The notes below the pieces were generated by a model that made no database searches, had not been told where the DNA came from, and saw only the letters and a program-made list of their open reading frames with translations. Position numbers and translations under genes: made by a program. A stretch of 64,000 nucleotides of DNA from Methylobacterium sp. PvR107 (GTDB taxonomy: Bacteria; Pseudomonadota; Alphaproteobacteria; Rhizobiales; Beijerinckiaceae), in NCBI RefSeq assembly GCF_017833295.1, contig NZ_JAFIBW010000001.1, positions 3,685,501-3,749,500 on the forward strand. Direction: 5' to 3'. Shown here one piece after another: positions 9,163 to 16,873 of this stretch (position 1 is its first letter; the number at the start of each line of letters is the position of its first letter).

Positions 9163-9770
9163 ACCGCGGGACCGTCCCGGGCGCCATCCTGTTGCTCCTC
9201 GTGGCGTCCGCGGGCTCGGCATGGGCGGACGGCTTGCCCGGCTTCGAGCCGATGCAGACGGGACCCGGCTCACCGGGGCGCTGGCAGACGGTCGCGGACG
9301 CCGAGGCGACAGCCGGGCGTGCCGTCGAGCAGTCGAGCGACGACCCGACTGAGAACCGCTTCCCGCTGCTGATCCGGATGGCGACCGCTCCGGCGGACGT
9401 GACGGTCCGAACACGGATCAAGCCGGTGTCGGGGACCGTCGATCAGGCCGGTGGTTTGGCCGTCAGACTTCTCGACAGGAACAACTACTACCTCGTCCGA
9501 GCCAATGCCCTTGAAGGCAACGTGCGCCTCTACAAGGTCGTCGCCGGGCACAGGACCCAGTTGGCGGGAGCCGACGTGCCTGTCGCCGCCGGCGTCTGGC
9601 ACGACCTCGCCGTTACGGCCCGCGACGACCGGTTCACGGTGTCGTTCGACGGCCGCGATCTCTTCTCGGCCACCGACGCGACGATAGGCACGCCCGGCAA
9701 GGTCGCGTTCTGGACCATGTCGGACAGCGTCACCCGCTTCGACCGCCTCGACGTCGAGGAACTCCGATGA
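9159..9770 (+). CDS. Exported LamG/DUF1080-like beta-sandwich protein of the chr operon
   Basis: A 203-residue protein with a clear signal peptide (MNRGTVPGAILLLLVASAGS, cleavage near AWA-DG). The mature part looks like a concanavalin-type beta-sandwich: ADVTVRTRIKPVSGTVDQAG, LLDRNNYYLVRANALEGNVR and DLFSATDATIGTPGKVAFWT are typical of the 3-keto-disaccharide hydrolase/LamG-like fold. No catalytic residues can be named. It starts inside the chrA stop and overlaps the next gene, so it belongs to the chromate operon. Its role there is unknown. Confidence 0.72.
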   Translation: MNRGTVPGAILLLLVASAGSAWADGLPGFEPMQTGPGSPGRWQTVADAEATAGRAVEQSSDDPTENRFPLLIRMATAPADVTVRTRIKPVSGTVDQAGGLAVRLLDRNNYYLVRANALEGNVRLYKVVAGHRTQLAGADVPVAAGVWHDLAVTARDDRFTVSFDGRDLFSATDATIGTPGKVAFWTMSDSVTRFDRLDVEELR

Positions 9771-10144
9771 TGGCGCGCCACCCGCTGGCCATCGCGTTCG
9801 CCGTGACGGCCGCCCTCACCGGGCCGTCAGGCTCTGCCGGGGCCGAACCCTTCCGAAGGCTTCCGGGACGCGACCTCACCATTCGGCTGCCCGGCATGAA
9901 ACTCACCGACGACGTGCACTGGGCTTACGGCTTCGAGAAGGGCGGTCACTTGCGCTCGGTGTCGATGGGCACGCTGCGGACAGGCTTCTGGCGGGTCCAG
10001 GGCGACGAGCTCTGCCTAGGCGGCGGTCCAGACGGCACCCGCTGCTTTCAGGTCTGGGCCGCCGGCGACGGCATCGAGCTCCGGCGCGGGGACGGGTCCC
10101 TTCCCGACGTCGGCACACTTCGCAAACCCCAGGCGCGCCGGTAG
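9767..10144 (+). CDS. Small exported protein of the chr operon, unknown function
   Basis: A 125-residue protein with an N-terminal signal peptide (MMARHPLAIAFAVTAALTG, cleavage near AGA-EP). The mature domain of about 100 residues carries two Cys (LCLGGG and TRCFQV) that could form a disulfide. It resembles small beta-rich periplasmic proteins whose genes recur near metal resistance loci, but I do not recognise a named family. It overlaps the preceding gene by ATGA and is 26 bp upstream of the superoxide dismutase gene. Confidence 0.6.
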   Translation: MMARHPLAIAFAVTAALTGPSGSAGAEPFRRLPGRDLTIRLPGMKLTDDVHWAYGFEKGGHLRSVSMGTLRTGFWRVQGDELCLGGGPDGTRCFQVWAAGDGIELRRGDGSLPDVGTLRKPQARR

Positions 10145-10170
10145 CGGCCGCTCCCCGAGAGGAAGAACTC

Positions 10171-10893
10171 ATGTCCAACGACATCGACCGCCGTAACCTA
10201 TTCCTGGCCGGAGCCGGCCTTGCCGCCGTCGGCCTCCAGGCCGGCTCCGCGACTGCCGCGGACGGACCTGGCCCCGGGCAGCCCGCGCTGAAGCTGCCGC
10301 CTTACACGGCCAAGCCGCTGCCGCTCGATCCGCAGAAGATCGCCGGGATGAGCGAGCGCATCATGATCAGCCACTACGAGAACAACTATCTCGGGGCGGT
10401 GAAGCGCTTGAACTCCATCGCGGACCAACTCGCGACGATGGACTACGAGAAGACGCCCGGGTTCGTGGTCAACGGGCTCAAGCGCGAGGAACTCATCGCG
10501 ACAAACTCGATGATCCTGCACGAGCTGTTCTTCTCCAACCTCGGCGACCAGAGCAAGCCGGGCCCGGAGCTGGAAGCCGCCCTGGCGCGTGACTTCGGCA
10601 GCGTCGAGCGCTGGCGCTCGCAGTTCACCGCCATGGGCCGCGCCGAGGGCGGCGGGTCCGGCTGGGTGCTGCTGACGTACAGCCCGCGGGACAAGCGCCT
10701 GGTGAACGCCTGGGCGGCCGACCACACCACGACCCTCGCCGGCGGCACGCCCATCCTGGCGATGGACATGTACGAGCACGCCTACCAGATGGATTTCGGG
10801 GCGAAGGCGGCGAACTACGTCGACGTCTTCATGAAGGTGATCCGCTGGGAGACGGCCGACCGCCTCTACGACGAGGCCAGGCGCGCCGCATGA
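10171..10893 (+). CDS. chrC: Tat-exported Fe/Mn superoxide dismutase (ChrC-like)
   Basis: A 240-residue superoxide dismutase that would detoxify superoxide formed during chromate reduction. The N-terminus has a twin-arginine signal (DRRNLFLAGAGLAAVG, then AxA near residue 30), so it is predicted to act in the periplasm. All four metal ligands are visible: His68 (MISHYENNY), His117 (MILHELFF), Asp199 and His203 (DMYEHAYQ). Fe/Mn SODs called ChrC occur in chr operons of Ochrobactrum- and Cupriavidus-type determinants. A GAGAGGAAG ribosome-binding site precedes the ATG. Its stop overlaps the next start (ATGA). Confidence 0.88.
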   Translation: MSNDIDRRNLFLAGAGLAAVGLQAGSATAADGPGPGQPALKLPPYTAKPLPLDPQKIAGMSERIMISHYENNYLGAVKRLNSIADQLATMDYEKTPGFVVNGLKREELIATNSMILHELFFSNLGDQSKPGPELEAALARDFGSVERWRSQFTAMGRAEGGGSGWVLLTYSPRDKRLVNAWAADHTTTLAGGTPILAMDMYEHAYQMDFGAKAANYVDVFMKVIRWETADRLYDEARRAA

Positions 10894-11312
10894 GGGGCCG
10901 TCGCATCCTCGGCATCGCCGTGCTCGCGGCGTTCGCCGCCGTGGGGGCGCCCTCGGCATGGGCTGTCGACGGGGGAACCTCTTCCCCTCCGACTGAGGCC
11001 CCTTCCGACGGTCCGCCCCGGCAAGGCCCGGTGGACGTGACGCAGCGCAGGACGCAGGACCTCTACCTGGCATGCCTTGCCGAGCAGGGGGCGGCGTCCA
11101 GCTGGTGCAGCGCCTACCTGATGGGCGTCGCCGACACGCTCACGGCCTTCGGCAACGGGGGCGACAGGGGCGGTCTCTGCAACGTGGACTACAGCATCGA
11201 GCAGCTGTCGGAGACCTTCCTGACCTGGGCGCGGGCACATGATGCCCTGTTGCAGATCGACATGCTGGCCGGGGTCACGATCGCCTTCCGGCGGCGCTGG
11301 CCCTGCCGGTGA
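10890..11312 (+). CDS. Exported Rap1a/Tai-like protein of the chr operon
   Basis: A 140-residue protein with a signal peptide (MRGRRILGIAVLAAFAAVGA, cleavage near AWA-VD). The mature part has the Rap1a/Tai pattern: C followed by SAYLMGVADTL, a middle Cys (GLCNVDYSIEQLSETFLTW) and a terminal WPC. Rap1a/Tai proteins are periplasmic immunity proteins of type VI secretion, but the domain is also common in exported proteins of unrelated context. No effector or T6SS gene is visible here, so an immunity role is not supported. It is translationally coupled to the SOD gene. Confidence 0.7.
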   Translation: MRGRRILGIAVLAAFAAVGAPSAWAVDGGTSSPPTEAPSDGPPRQGPVDVTQRRTQDLYLACLAEQGAASSWCSAYLMGVADTLTAFGNGGDRGGLCNVDYSIEQLSETFLTWARAHDALLQIDMLAGVTIAFRRRWPCR

Positions 11313-11370
11313 TGCACTTGCGCGCCCGTCTCTCCTTCGAACCCCCTCGGCCATCTTCTCGGTGTCAGTG

Positions 11371-12405
11371 ATGCCCATTCCGGGTCCCGCTCACTTCAAG
11401 GTTGCGGTCGTCTGGCGGGGCGACGCTAAGGCGCGAGCCGAGGCGCGCCCGGAGACGAGCCGGTTCGCGGCGGTGTTTGCCGCTCTGGGACGGCATGGTC
11501 TCGCCGCCGAACCCGCCGTCTGGGTTGGGGGACGGGCTGATGTCCTCCGGGCGGAACTCATGGGAATGGACGCCGTACTCGTCTGGGTGAACCCTGTGAC
11601 GAAGGACACCGGCGAGGACCGAGGCGCCCTCGACGCGCTGCTGCGGGAGGTCGCCGCCGCCGGGGTCCTCGTCAGCGCCCACCCTGACGTGATCGACCGG
11701 GTGGGCACCAAGGAGGTGCTGTACCAGACGCGGGAGATGGGCTGGGGAACGGATACGCACCTCTATGCAAGCTGTGCCGCCCTCGCGGCGGCGTTCCCCC
11801 GGCGCTTGGCCGAGGGGCCGCGGGTGCTGAAGCGCAGCCGCGGCAACGGTGGCATCGGCGTGTGGAAGGTAGAGCGCGCCGCCAGCGCGGAGGAAGTCCT
11901 GGTGCAGGAAGCGAGCGACAGGCGCCGGCGCACCGTGCTGCTCGACGCATTCCTGGCGGAGCGCGCCTCCGACTTCGCGGCGGGCCTCACCCTCGTCGAC
12001 CAGCCTTTCCAGATGCGGCACCTAGAGGGGATGGTCCGCTGCTATGTCAGCGGTACGCGCGCGGCGGGGTTCGGCACCCAGCTCGTCACTGCCCTGGCGC
12101 CGCCTGAGCACGGACGGGCGCCGCCGCGCCTCTATTCCGGACCGGAGGACGAGCGGTTCCAGCGCTTGCGATGCCTGCTCGAACGGGACTGGATACCCGA
12201 GATGACGAACCTGCTCGGGTTGAAGCCGGACGACCTGCCCGTCATCTGGGACGCCGACTTCCTGCTCGGGCCGAAGGATGCCGGCGGCGAGGACACCTAC
12301 GTTCTCTGCGAAATCAACGTGAGCTCGGTGTTCCCGATCCCCGATGAGGCGCCTGACGTCCTAGCTGCGACGACGCTCCGGCGGTTGGCCGACGCTCGCA
12401 GGTGA
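11371..12405 (+). CDS. Cj0069-family (ATP-grasp-like) protein
   Basis: A 344-residue cytosolic protein resembling the Cj0069 family, whose fold is ATP-grasp-like. Supporting segments are VLKRSRGNGGIGVWKV (a lysine/glycine-rich nucleotide-loop type segment), FLAERASDFAAGLTLVDQPF and a C-terminal acidic stretch DTYVLCEINVSSVFPIPDEA in the metal/ATP position. Substrate and reaction are unknown. The ATG at 11371 is chosen because homology-like sequence begins at HFKVAVVWRG; upstream codons overlap the preceding gene. It is 58 bp after the Rap1a-like gene and is the last gene of the rightward operon. Confidence 0.65.
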   Translation: MPIPGPAHFKVAVVWRGDAKARAEARPETSRFAAVFAALGRHGLAAEPAVWVGGRADVLRAELMGMDAVLVWVNPVTKDTGEDRGALDALLREVAAAGVLVSAHPDVIDRVGTKEVLYQTREMGWGTDTHLYASCAALAAAFPRRLAEGPRVLKRSRGNGGIGVWKVERAASAEEVLVQEASDRRRRTVLLDAFLAERASDFAAGLTLVDQPFQMRHLEGMVRCYVSGTRAAGFGTQLVTALAPPEHGRAPPRLYSGPEDERFQRLRCLLERDWIPEMTNLLGLKPDDLPVIWDADFLLGPKDAGGEDTYVLCEINVSSVFPIPDEAPDVLAATTLRRLADARR

Positions 12406-12524
12406 TCCCTAAAGGTTACCTGCGGTAAGATGCACAAAATCGGTGTTTCGAGCACGACGAACGCGCCCGGGACATTTCGAACAGACGTCGATCCATAAGC
12501 TTCCTCTTCGACCGAGATCTGGCT

Positions 12525-14267
12525 TCAACGTACGTCCATGACGACCGGCCGCGTGTGCCGGGTATGTCGGGTCTGGGTATGATCGAAGACGCCGACCCAC
12601 ATGTAGAGGTGGGTCCCGGGGACGAAGGATGCGTCGTACTTGCTCTCGGACTTCAGCGCTCGGCTGACGATTAAGGTCCAATGGCCCTCGCGCCAGTCGG
12701 CCGCCCCCTTGAGATCGTAGCGATCTCCAGAATGGTTTCCGGTGATCAGGACGGCCGGCATGATCGTGCCCACCGGCACATTCGCGTCCGCTTCAGCGGT
12801 GTAGTCGACGGTGTCCTGAGGCAGCATCCACCATTTCGAGCCCTCGTCCGTCCCGGCGTTGGGGTCGTCGTTCCATGTGCCCATCGCCCGGGTCATGGCG
12901 ACATGATCCTTCGGCAGCTTTAGCGGTGTGATCGGGCCGCCCTTGTAGTCCGCGGGCGTCATGAGCTTGAAATTATACGTGTAGGGCGTGTCGCCCGGAT
13001 CGCCCCAGTAGCCGGCCTGATACCGGTTGAGCTGCGCAGCCTCGTTCTGCGTCGGCTGTCGGGGCGGGCCGATATACATGTCGTCGACCTCCCCGAGCAG
13101 GCCGCCGCGTGAGGCCTTCCACTGCCACATGTCGACCATATGGCCGTCCGTGTAGTGGAGACCGCGCCCGTTGCGCGAGCCGGGGAAGTCGGGATGCGGC
13201 TTCGGCCCGAGATGGGAGACACCGCCGGACCCGAATGCGTCGCTCGTGGAGAAGATGACGGCGAACTTGTCTTCGTAGAACGTGGTGACGTCGTCGATGA
13301 ATGGGCTGTCGCCCAGCAGGTGCCATCCGTCCTCGCGCTTGATCATCGGCAGGCGTCGGGTCGATCTGGACGGATCTTCCCACCGGAACGCGAAGTAGAT
13401 GCGGGCCTCGTCCCGAACGGCACGGATCTCGACGGTCGACTCGCCCGATCCGTCCTTCAGGTTGATGCCCTGCATCGTCCTGATCGTCACCGGACGAGCG
13501 GTTTTCCAGACGTCGTCGTCCAGGAGCTTCGCGAGATCCGGAGCGCGGTTGACCGGTCGGACGTCGAGGTGGTCGCGTGTCGCGACGTCGACGGCCGCGA
13601 GACCGGTGATCACCGGTATGCCGACCAGGGACGCGATCAGGAGGGGCTTGCGAGAAGCCGCAGCGCTGGTGAGCGCTGCTGGACGAAACAACCGGAGCAG
13701 TTGTTGCCAGCCGCCGTACAGGAAGTGGGTCGTCATGTGGATCGCGATGTAGCCGAGCGCGATCAGGGCGCAGGTCGCATGCAGCCAGACGACCCACCCA
13801 CCGAAGCCCAGATAGAGGGCGATCCCCGTGCCGGTCATGATCAAGACGACGCCGTAGATGAACCAGTGCAGCAGCACGTTGACGCCGCCCCAGCGCGCCT
13901 TCCGAGCGGCGGCCGTGGACCCGGGCAGCGCGAGAGCGCGCATCCTGCGCGGCGCATTACGATCCAACAGGCCGCCGAGCACGAGGTACAGGACGTAGGC
14001 GGTCAGGCAGAAGAAGAGCCCAAGGCCCGCGAGGAAGTGCACGGTCCAGACTTCACCCTGCGGCAGGATGGGCGCGATCCACTTGGCGAACACGGCCGTG
14101 CGCGCGTCGGCTGAGATGCGCAGGCCCGTGAACAAGCTCGCCACCATGGCGACGACCGTCAGCCAATGGATAACGATCGTACCGAGGTCGCTGCGAGGCT
14201 TCGAGGTGGAGGTTGCCTGAGACGGGGCTCCGAGGCGTAGATCGGCTGGAGCCACTGGCTTGTTCAT
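12525..14267 (-). CDS. Cytochrome b fused to an ethylbenzene-dehydrogenase-type haem-binding domain
   Basis: A 580-residue membrane haemoprotein. The N-terminal half is a prokaryotic cytochrome b561-like domain with four helices carrying His (TIVIHWLTVVAMV, WTVHFLAGLG, NVLLHWFIYGV, WLHATCALIALGYIAIHMTTH), then a fifth helix at PLLIASLVGIPVITGLAAV. The C-terminal ~330 residues match the haem b domain of the ethylbenzene/DMSO dehydrogenase gamma subunit (IYFAFRWEDPS, DDVTTFYEDKFAVIF, DMWQWKASRGG), expected in the periplasm. It should pass electrons between a periplasmic donor and the quinone pool. Met at 14267 follows a GAGAG motif; an ATG 30 bp upstream (14297) is the alternative. It converges on the chr operon. 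Confidence 0.82.
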   Translation of the reverse strand: MNKPVAPADLRLGAPSQATSTSKPRSDLGTIVIHWLTVVAMVASLFTGLRISADARTAVFAKWIAPILPQGEVWTVHFLAGLGLFFCLTAYVLYLVLGGLLDRNAPRRMRALALPGSTAAARKARWGGVNVLLHWFIYGVVLIMTGTGIALYLGFGGWVVWLHATCALIALGYIAIHMTTHFLYGGWQQLLRLFRPAALTSAAASRKPLLIASLVGIPVITGLAAVDVATRDHLDVRPVNRAPDLAKLLDDDVWKTARPVTIRTMQGINLKDGSGESTVEIRAVRDEARIYFAFRWEDPSRSTRRLPMIKREDGWHLLGDSPFIDDVTTFYEDKFAVIFSTSDAFGSGGVSHLGPKPHPDFPGSRNGRGLHYTDGHMVDMWQWKASRGGLLGEVDDMYIGPPRQPTQNEAAQLNRYQAGYWGDPGDTPYTYNFKLMTPADYKGGPITPLKLPKDHVAMTRAMGTWNDDPNAGTDEGSKWWMLPQDTVDYTAEADANVPVGTIMPAVLITGNHSGDRYDLKGAADWREGHWTLIVSRALKSESKYDASFVPGTHLYMWVGVFDHTQTRHTRHTRPVVMDVR

Positions 14268-14297
14268 CCGCGTAGCTCTCGAAAAACGATGTGACAT

Positions 14298-15033
14298 CGA
14301 GTCGAGCGGCAGGATGAAGACGTTTCGTTAACGAAATTTCACAAGTGCCTTCGCAGCTTGCGCGTCGACCGAGCGGGGCGCCACAGCCGCCGACCCTGGC
14401 GGGCATTAGACAGGCCCAGTCGACATCTGGGAGAGAAGGACTGGGGACCTCTACCGGCTTCCCAAGAACCGCATACTGGCTCCAGCTCTCCTGCTTGACG
14501 AGGTCTAGGCGCGAAGGCCTGCGTGATGACGCCGGGCGGGGCGGATGCGCTGTTTGTGGTGCTCGATAGCATTGCCCGGGGAAGCCTTGGCTTGATCACA
14601 GCGCTGCTGGTAGTCTTGAAGGTAGATCTTCCGAGGCAATAATTAGTCCTTTTGTAAATCCGCAAAATACACGCGCTAATCAACGTGTGGGTGGTACTGC
14701 AAATAAGGAACTACACTTGAGATTATCTGTAATTCCACGACGTCGAGTGGTGGTTACCGCACGATGAAGGTATTTTTTCCTGTCCTTAAGGTATGCCTTT
14801 GCGGAGGCAGGTGGCGGCTTTGGGTAGATAGCTGGCGCTCGCGCAAAGACGCTTGAACGTCGGCGGGCAAGTGGAAGCAGACAGTCGGTCAGTGCTGAGC
14901 TGTCCGCATGACAGCGGTTCCCGTGTTATTAAGGTCACAGCTTCATGCTCCCCAACACAATCAGTTGGATTGGTCTTCACCTCTGTCGGGCCTGACGCTA
15001 CAGATGTAACCTGGGATCGAGGGGGCAGAGGGC
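14298..15033. other. Intergenic stretch, no gene seen
   Basis: About 740 bp separate the cytochrome b gene from the HigA-type gene. The left end holds the palindrome noted separately. The middle (about 14620-14800) is clearly more AT-rich than the surroundings. I see no convincing coding sequence, tRNA or transposase relic. Small open frames here lack a ribosome-binding site and recognisable similarity. The promoter of the HigA-KaiC-kinase operon must lie near the right end. Confidence 0.5.
14323..14336. promoter_or_regulatory. Perfect 14-bp palindrome upstream of the cytochrome b fusion gene
   Basis: TTTCGTTAACGAAA is a perfect palindrome 26-39 bp before the upstream start codon (14297) of the cytochrome b fusion gene. 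The position suits an operator or promoter element. A second small inverted repeat (CGATGTGACATCG, 14287-14299) overlaps that start codon. The binding protein is unknown. Confidence 0.4.
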
Positions 15034-15369
15034 ATGCGCGCCCCGGTTGCAAAGCCAGTCCATCCGGGTACAGTTTTGCGCGACCGCGTGCTGCCGGGTC
15101 TCCGCCTATCGGTCATCCAAGCCGCCCGCGAGCTGCACATCTGCCGTCAGACCCTGCACCGGATCCTCGCCGGCCGCGCCGCGATCACGCCGGACATGGC
15201 CGCTCGCCTCGCACGCCTGTGCGGCGTGCCCGGCCGGTTCTGGCTCGACCTGCAGCAGGCACACGATCTCGCCCAGGCAGAGGCGAACCTCGCCGAGGTA
15301 CTGCCGCGCATCCCCACGCATGCCTTGCCGCCCGCCGTCGCGAAGGAACTGACTAGCTATGGCCGCTGA
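15034..15369 (+). CDS. HigA-type helix-turn-helix regulator, no cognate HigB
   Basis: A 111-residue XRE/HigA-family DNA-binding protein. The pattern KPVHPGTVLRDRVLPGLRLS followed by RQTLHRILAGRAAITPDMAARLARL is the classical HigA antitoxin HTH, and RFWLDLQQAHDLAQAE is the conserved tail helix. No HigB-type toxin gene is present on either side. Instead the 3' end overlaps the start of a KaiC-like gene by 11 bp. It is therefore more likely a transcriptional regulator of this signalling operon, or an orphan antitoxin, than half of a toxin-antitoxin pair. Confidence 0.85.
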   Translation: MRAPVAKPVHPGTVLRDRVLPGLRLSVIQAARELHICRQTLHRILAGRAAITPDMAARLARLCGVPGRFWLDLQQAHDLAQAEANLAEVLPRIPTHALPPAVAKELTSYGR

Positions 15370-16873
15370 CGCCGAACCGAAGGTCGCGCCCTTGGACAAG
15401 GCGAGGCTCGGTATCGCCGGCCTCGACGACGTGCTCGGCGGCGGCTTCACGCGCAACCGCCTGTATCTGCTGGAGGGCAGTCCCGGTACCGGCAAGACCA
15501 CCATCGCCCTGCAATTCCTGCTGGAGGGTGCCAGCTTGGGCGAGCGTGGCTTGTACATCAGCCTGTCGGAGACGACCGAGGAGCTGGACGAGACCGCCCG
15601 CTCGCATGGCTGGAGCTTGCCCGATGCGATCACGATCTACGAGCTGATCCCGCCCGAGAGCCTGCTCGATGCCGAGCAGCAGCAGAGCCTGCTGTACGCT
15701 TCCGATCTCGAACTCGGCGAGGCGACGAAGGCGATCTTCGAGCAGGTCGATGCGATCAGGCCCACTCGCGTCGTACTCGACAGCCTGTCCGAAATCCGCC
15801 TGCTCGCCGGGGGGTCTCTGCGCTACCGACGGCAGATCCTGGCGCTGAAGCACTACTTCGCGCGACAAAACACGACCATGCTGCTGCTCGACGATCTCAC
15901 CGCGGATGCCCTCGACAAAACGGTGCACAGCGTCGCCCACGCGGTGGTCCGCCTCGAGGAGTTGGCGCCCGACTATGGCGCCGAGCGGCGGCGGGTGCGG
16001 GTGGTGAAGTACCGTGGTCAACGCTTCCGCGGTGGCTACCACGACTTCAACATCGCCACCGGCGGCGTGGAGGTGTTCCCACGCCTGATCGCTCTGGAGC
16101 ACAAGACCAAGTTCGCCCGCGATACGTTGCCGAGCGGGATCCCCGAACTCGACGCCCTGCTCGGTGGCGGCATCGATACCGGGTCGAGCACCCTGATCCT
16201 CGGACCCGCCGGCACGGGTAAGTCGCTGCTCACGATCCAGTACGTCGTCGCTGCGGCTGCGCGCGGCGAGAAGGCGGCGTTGTTCGTGTTCGACGAGGAA
16301 CTCGGGCTATTGCTGGAGCGCACGAAGGCGATGGGCTTCGACCTCGCCGGCCTGTGTAGCCAGGGCCTGCTGACGATCGCGCAGGTCGACGCGGCCGAGC
16401 TGTCGCCGGGCGAGTTCGCCCACCTGGTGCGTCGTCAGGTCGACGAGGCGCAGGCGAAGACCGTGGTGATAGACAGCCTCAACGGCTACCAGGCCGCCAT
16501 GCCCGCCGAGGGCGCGCTAATCCTGCACGTCCACGAGCTGCTGCAGTATCTCAATCGCCAGGGTGCCACGACCTTCCTGACGGTCGCCCAGCACGGGCTA
16601 GTCGGCGACATGAAGAGCCCGGTCGATCTAACCTATCTCGCCGACACGGTCGTGCTGCTGCGCTACTTCGAGGCGCTCGGGACGGTTCGGCGGGCGATCT
16701 CGGTGGTGAAGAAGCGCACCGGCGCGCACGAGGACACGATCCGCGAATACTGCATCACCGGCACCGGCCTGCGGGTCGGTGAGCCGTTGCGCTCGTTCCA
16801 GGGCGTGCTGCGTGGCGTGCCGATGCTAGTCCAGGGCGCCGACGCGGAGCTGCCGGACAGCAACGGCCTGTGA
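15359..16873 (+). CDS. KaiC-like double-domain RecA-fold ATPase
   Basis: A 504-residue protein with two RecA/KaiC domains. The first Walker A is GSPGTGKTT (residues 40-48); the second is GPAGTGKS near residue 285. The C-terminal segment RAISVVKKRTGAHEDTIREY and the tail EPLRSFQGVLRGVP match the KaiC CII end, so it is a full-length KaiC homologue (cyanobacterial KaiC is about 519). In the first domain the residues after the beta strand read SLSETTEEL, so one of the usual two catalytic Glu appears replaced. In the second, FDEE is kept. No kaiA or kaiB is in the window. The stop overlaps the GTG start of a hybrid kinase, so it probably modulates or is modulated by that kinase. Confidence 0.88.
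   Translation: MAADAEPKVAPLDKARLGIAGLDDVLGGGFTRNRLYLLEGSPGTGKTTIALQFLLEGASLGERGLYISLSETTEELDETARSHGWSLPDAITIYELIPPESLLDAEQQQSLLYASDLELGEATKAIFEQVDAIRPTRVVLDSLSEIRLLAGGSLRYRRQILALKHYFARQNTTMLLLDDLTADALDKTVHSVAHAVVRLEELAPDYGAERRRVRVVKYRGQRFRGGYHDFNIATGGVEVFPRLIALEHKTKFARDTLPSGIPELDALLGGGIDTGSSTLILGPAGTGKSLLTIQYVVAAAARGEKAALFVFDEELGLLLERTKAMGFDLAGLCSQGLLTIAQVDAAELSPGEFAHLVRRQVDEAQAKTVVIDSLNGYQAAMPAEGALILHVHELLQYLNRQGATTFLTVAQHGLVGDMKSPVDLTYLADTVVLLRYFEALGTVRRAISVVKKRTGAHEDTIREYCITGTGLRVGEPLRSFQGVLRGVPMLVQGADAELPDSNGL

Noticed and set aside
10890..11312. Type VI secretion immunity gene
   Set aside because: The domain pattern fits Rap1a/Tai, but no effector or secretion gene is near and the gene is coupled to a SOD in a chromate operon.
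14339..14683. A 114-codon minus-strand open frame upstream of the cytochrome b gene
   Set aside because: It has no ribosome-binding site, no family resemblance and atypical composition.
15034..15369. HigBA toxin-antitoxin pair
   Set aside because: No HigB/RelE-like gene is adjacent upstream or downstream; the partner genes are KaiC-like and a kinase.
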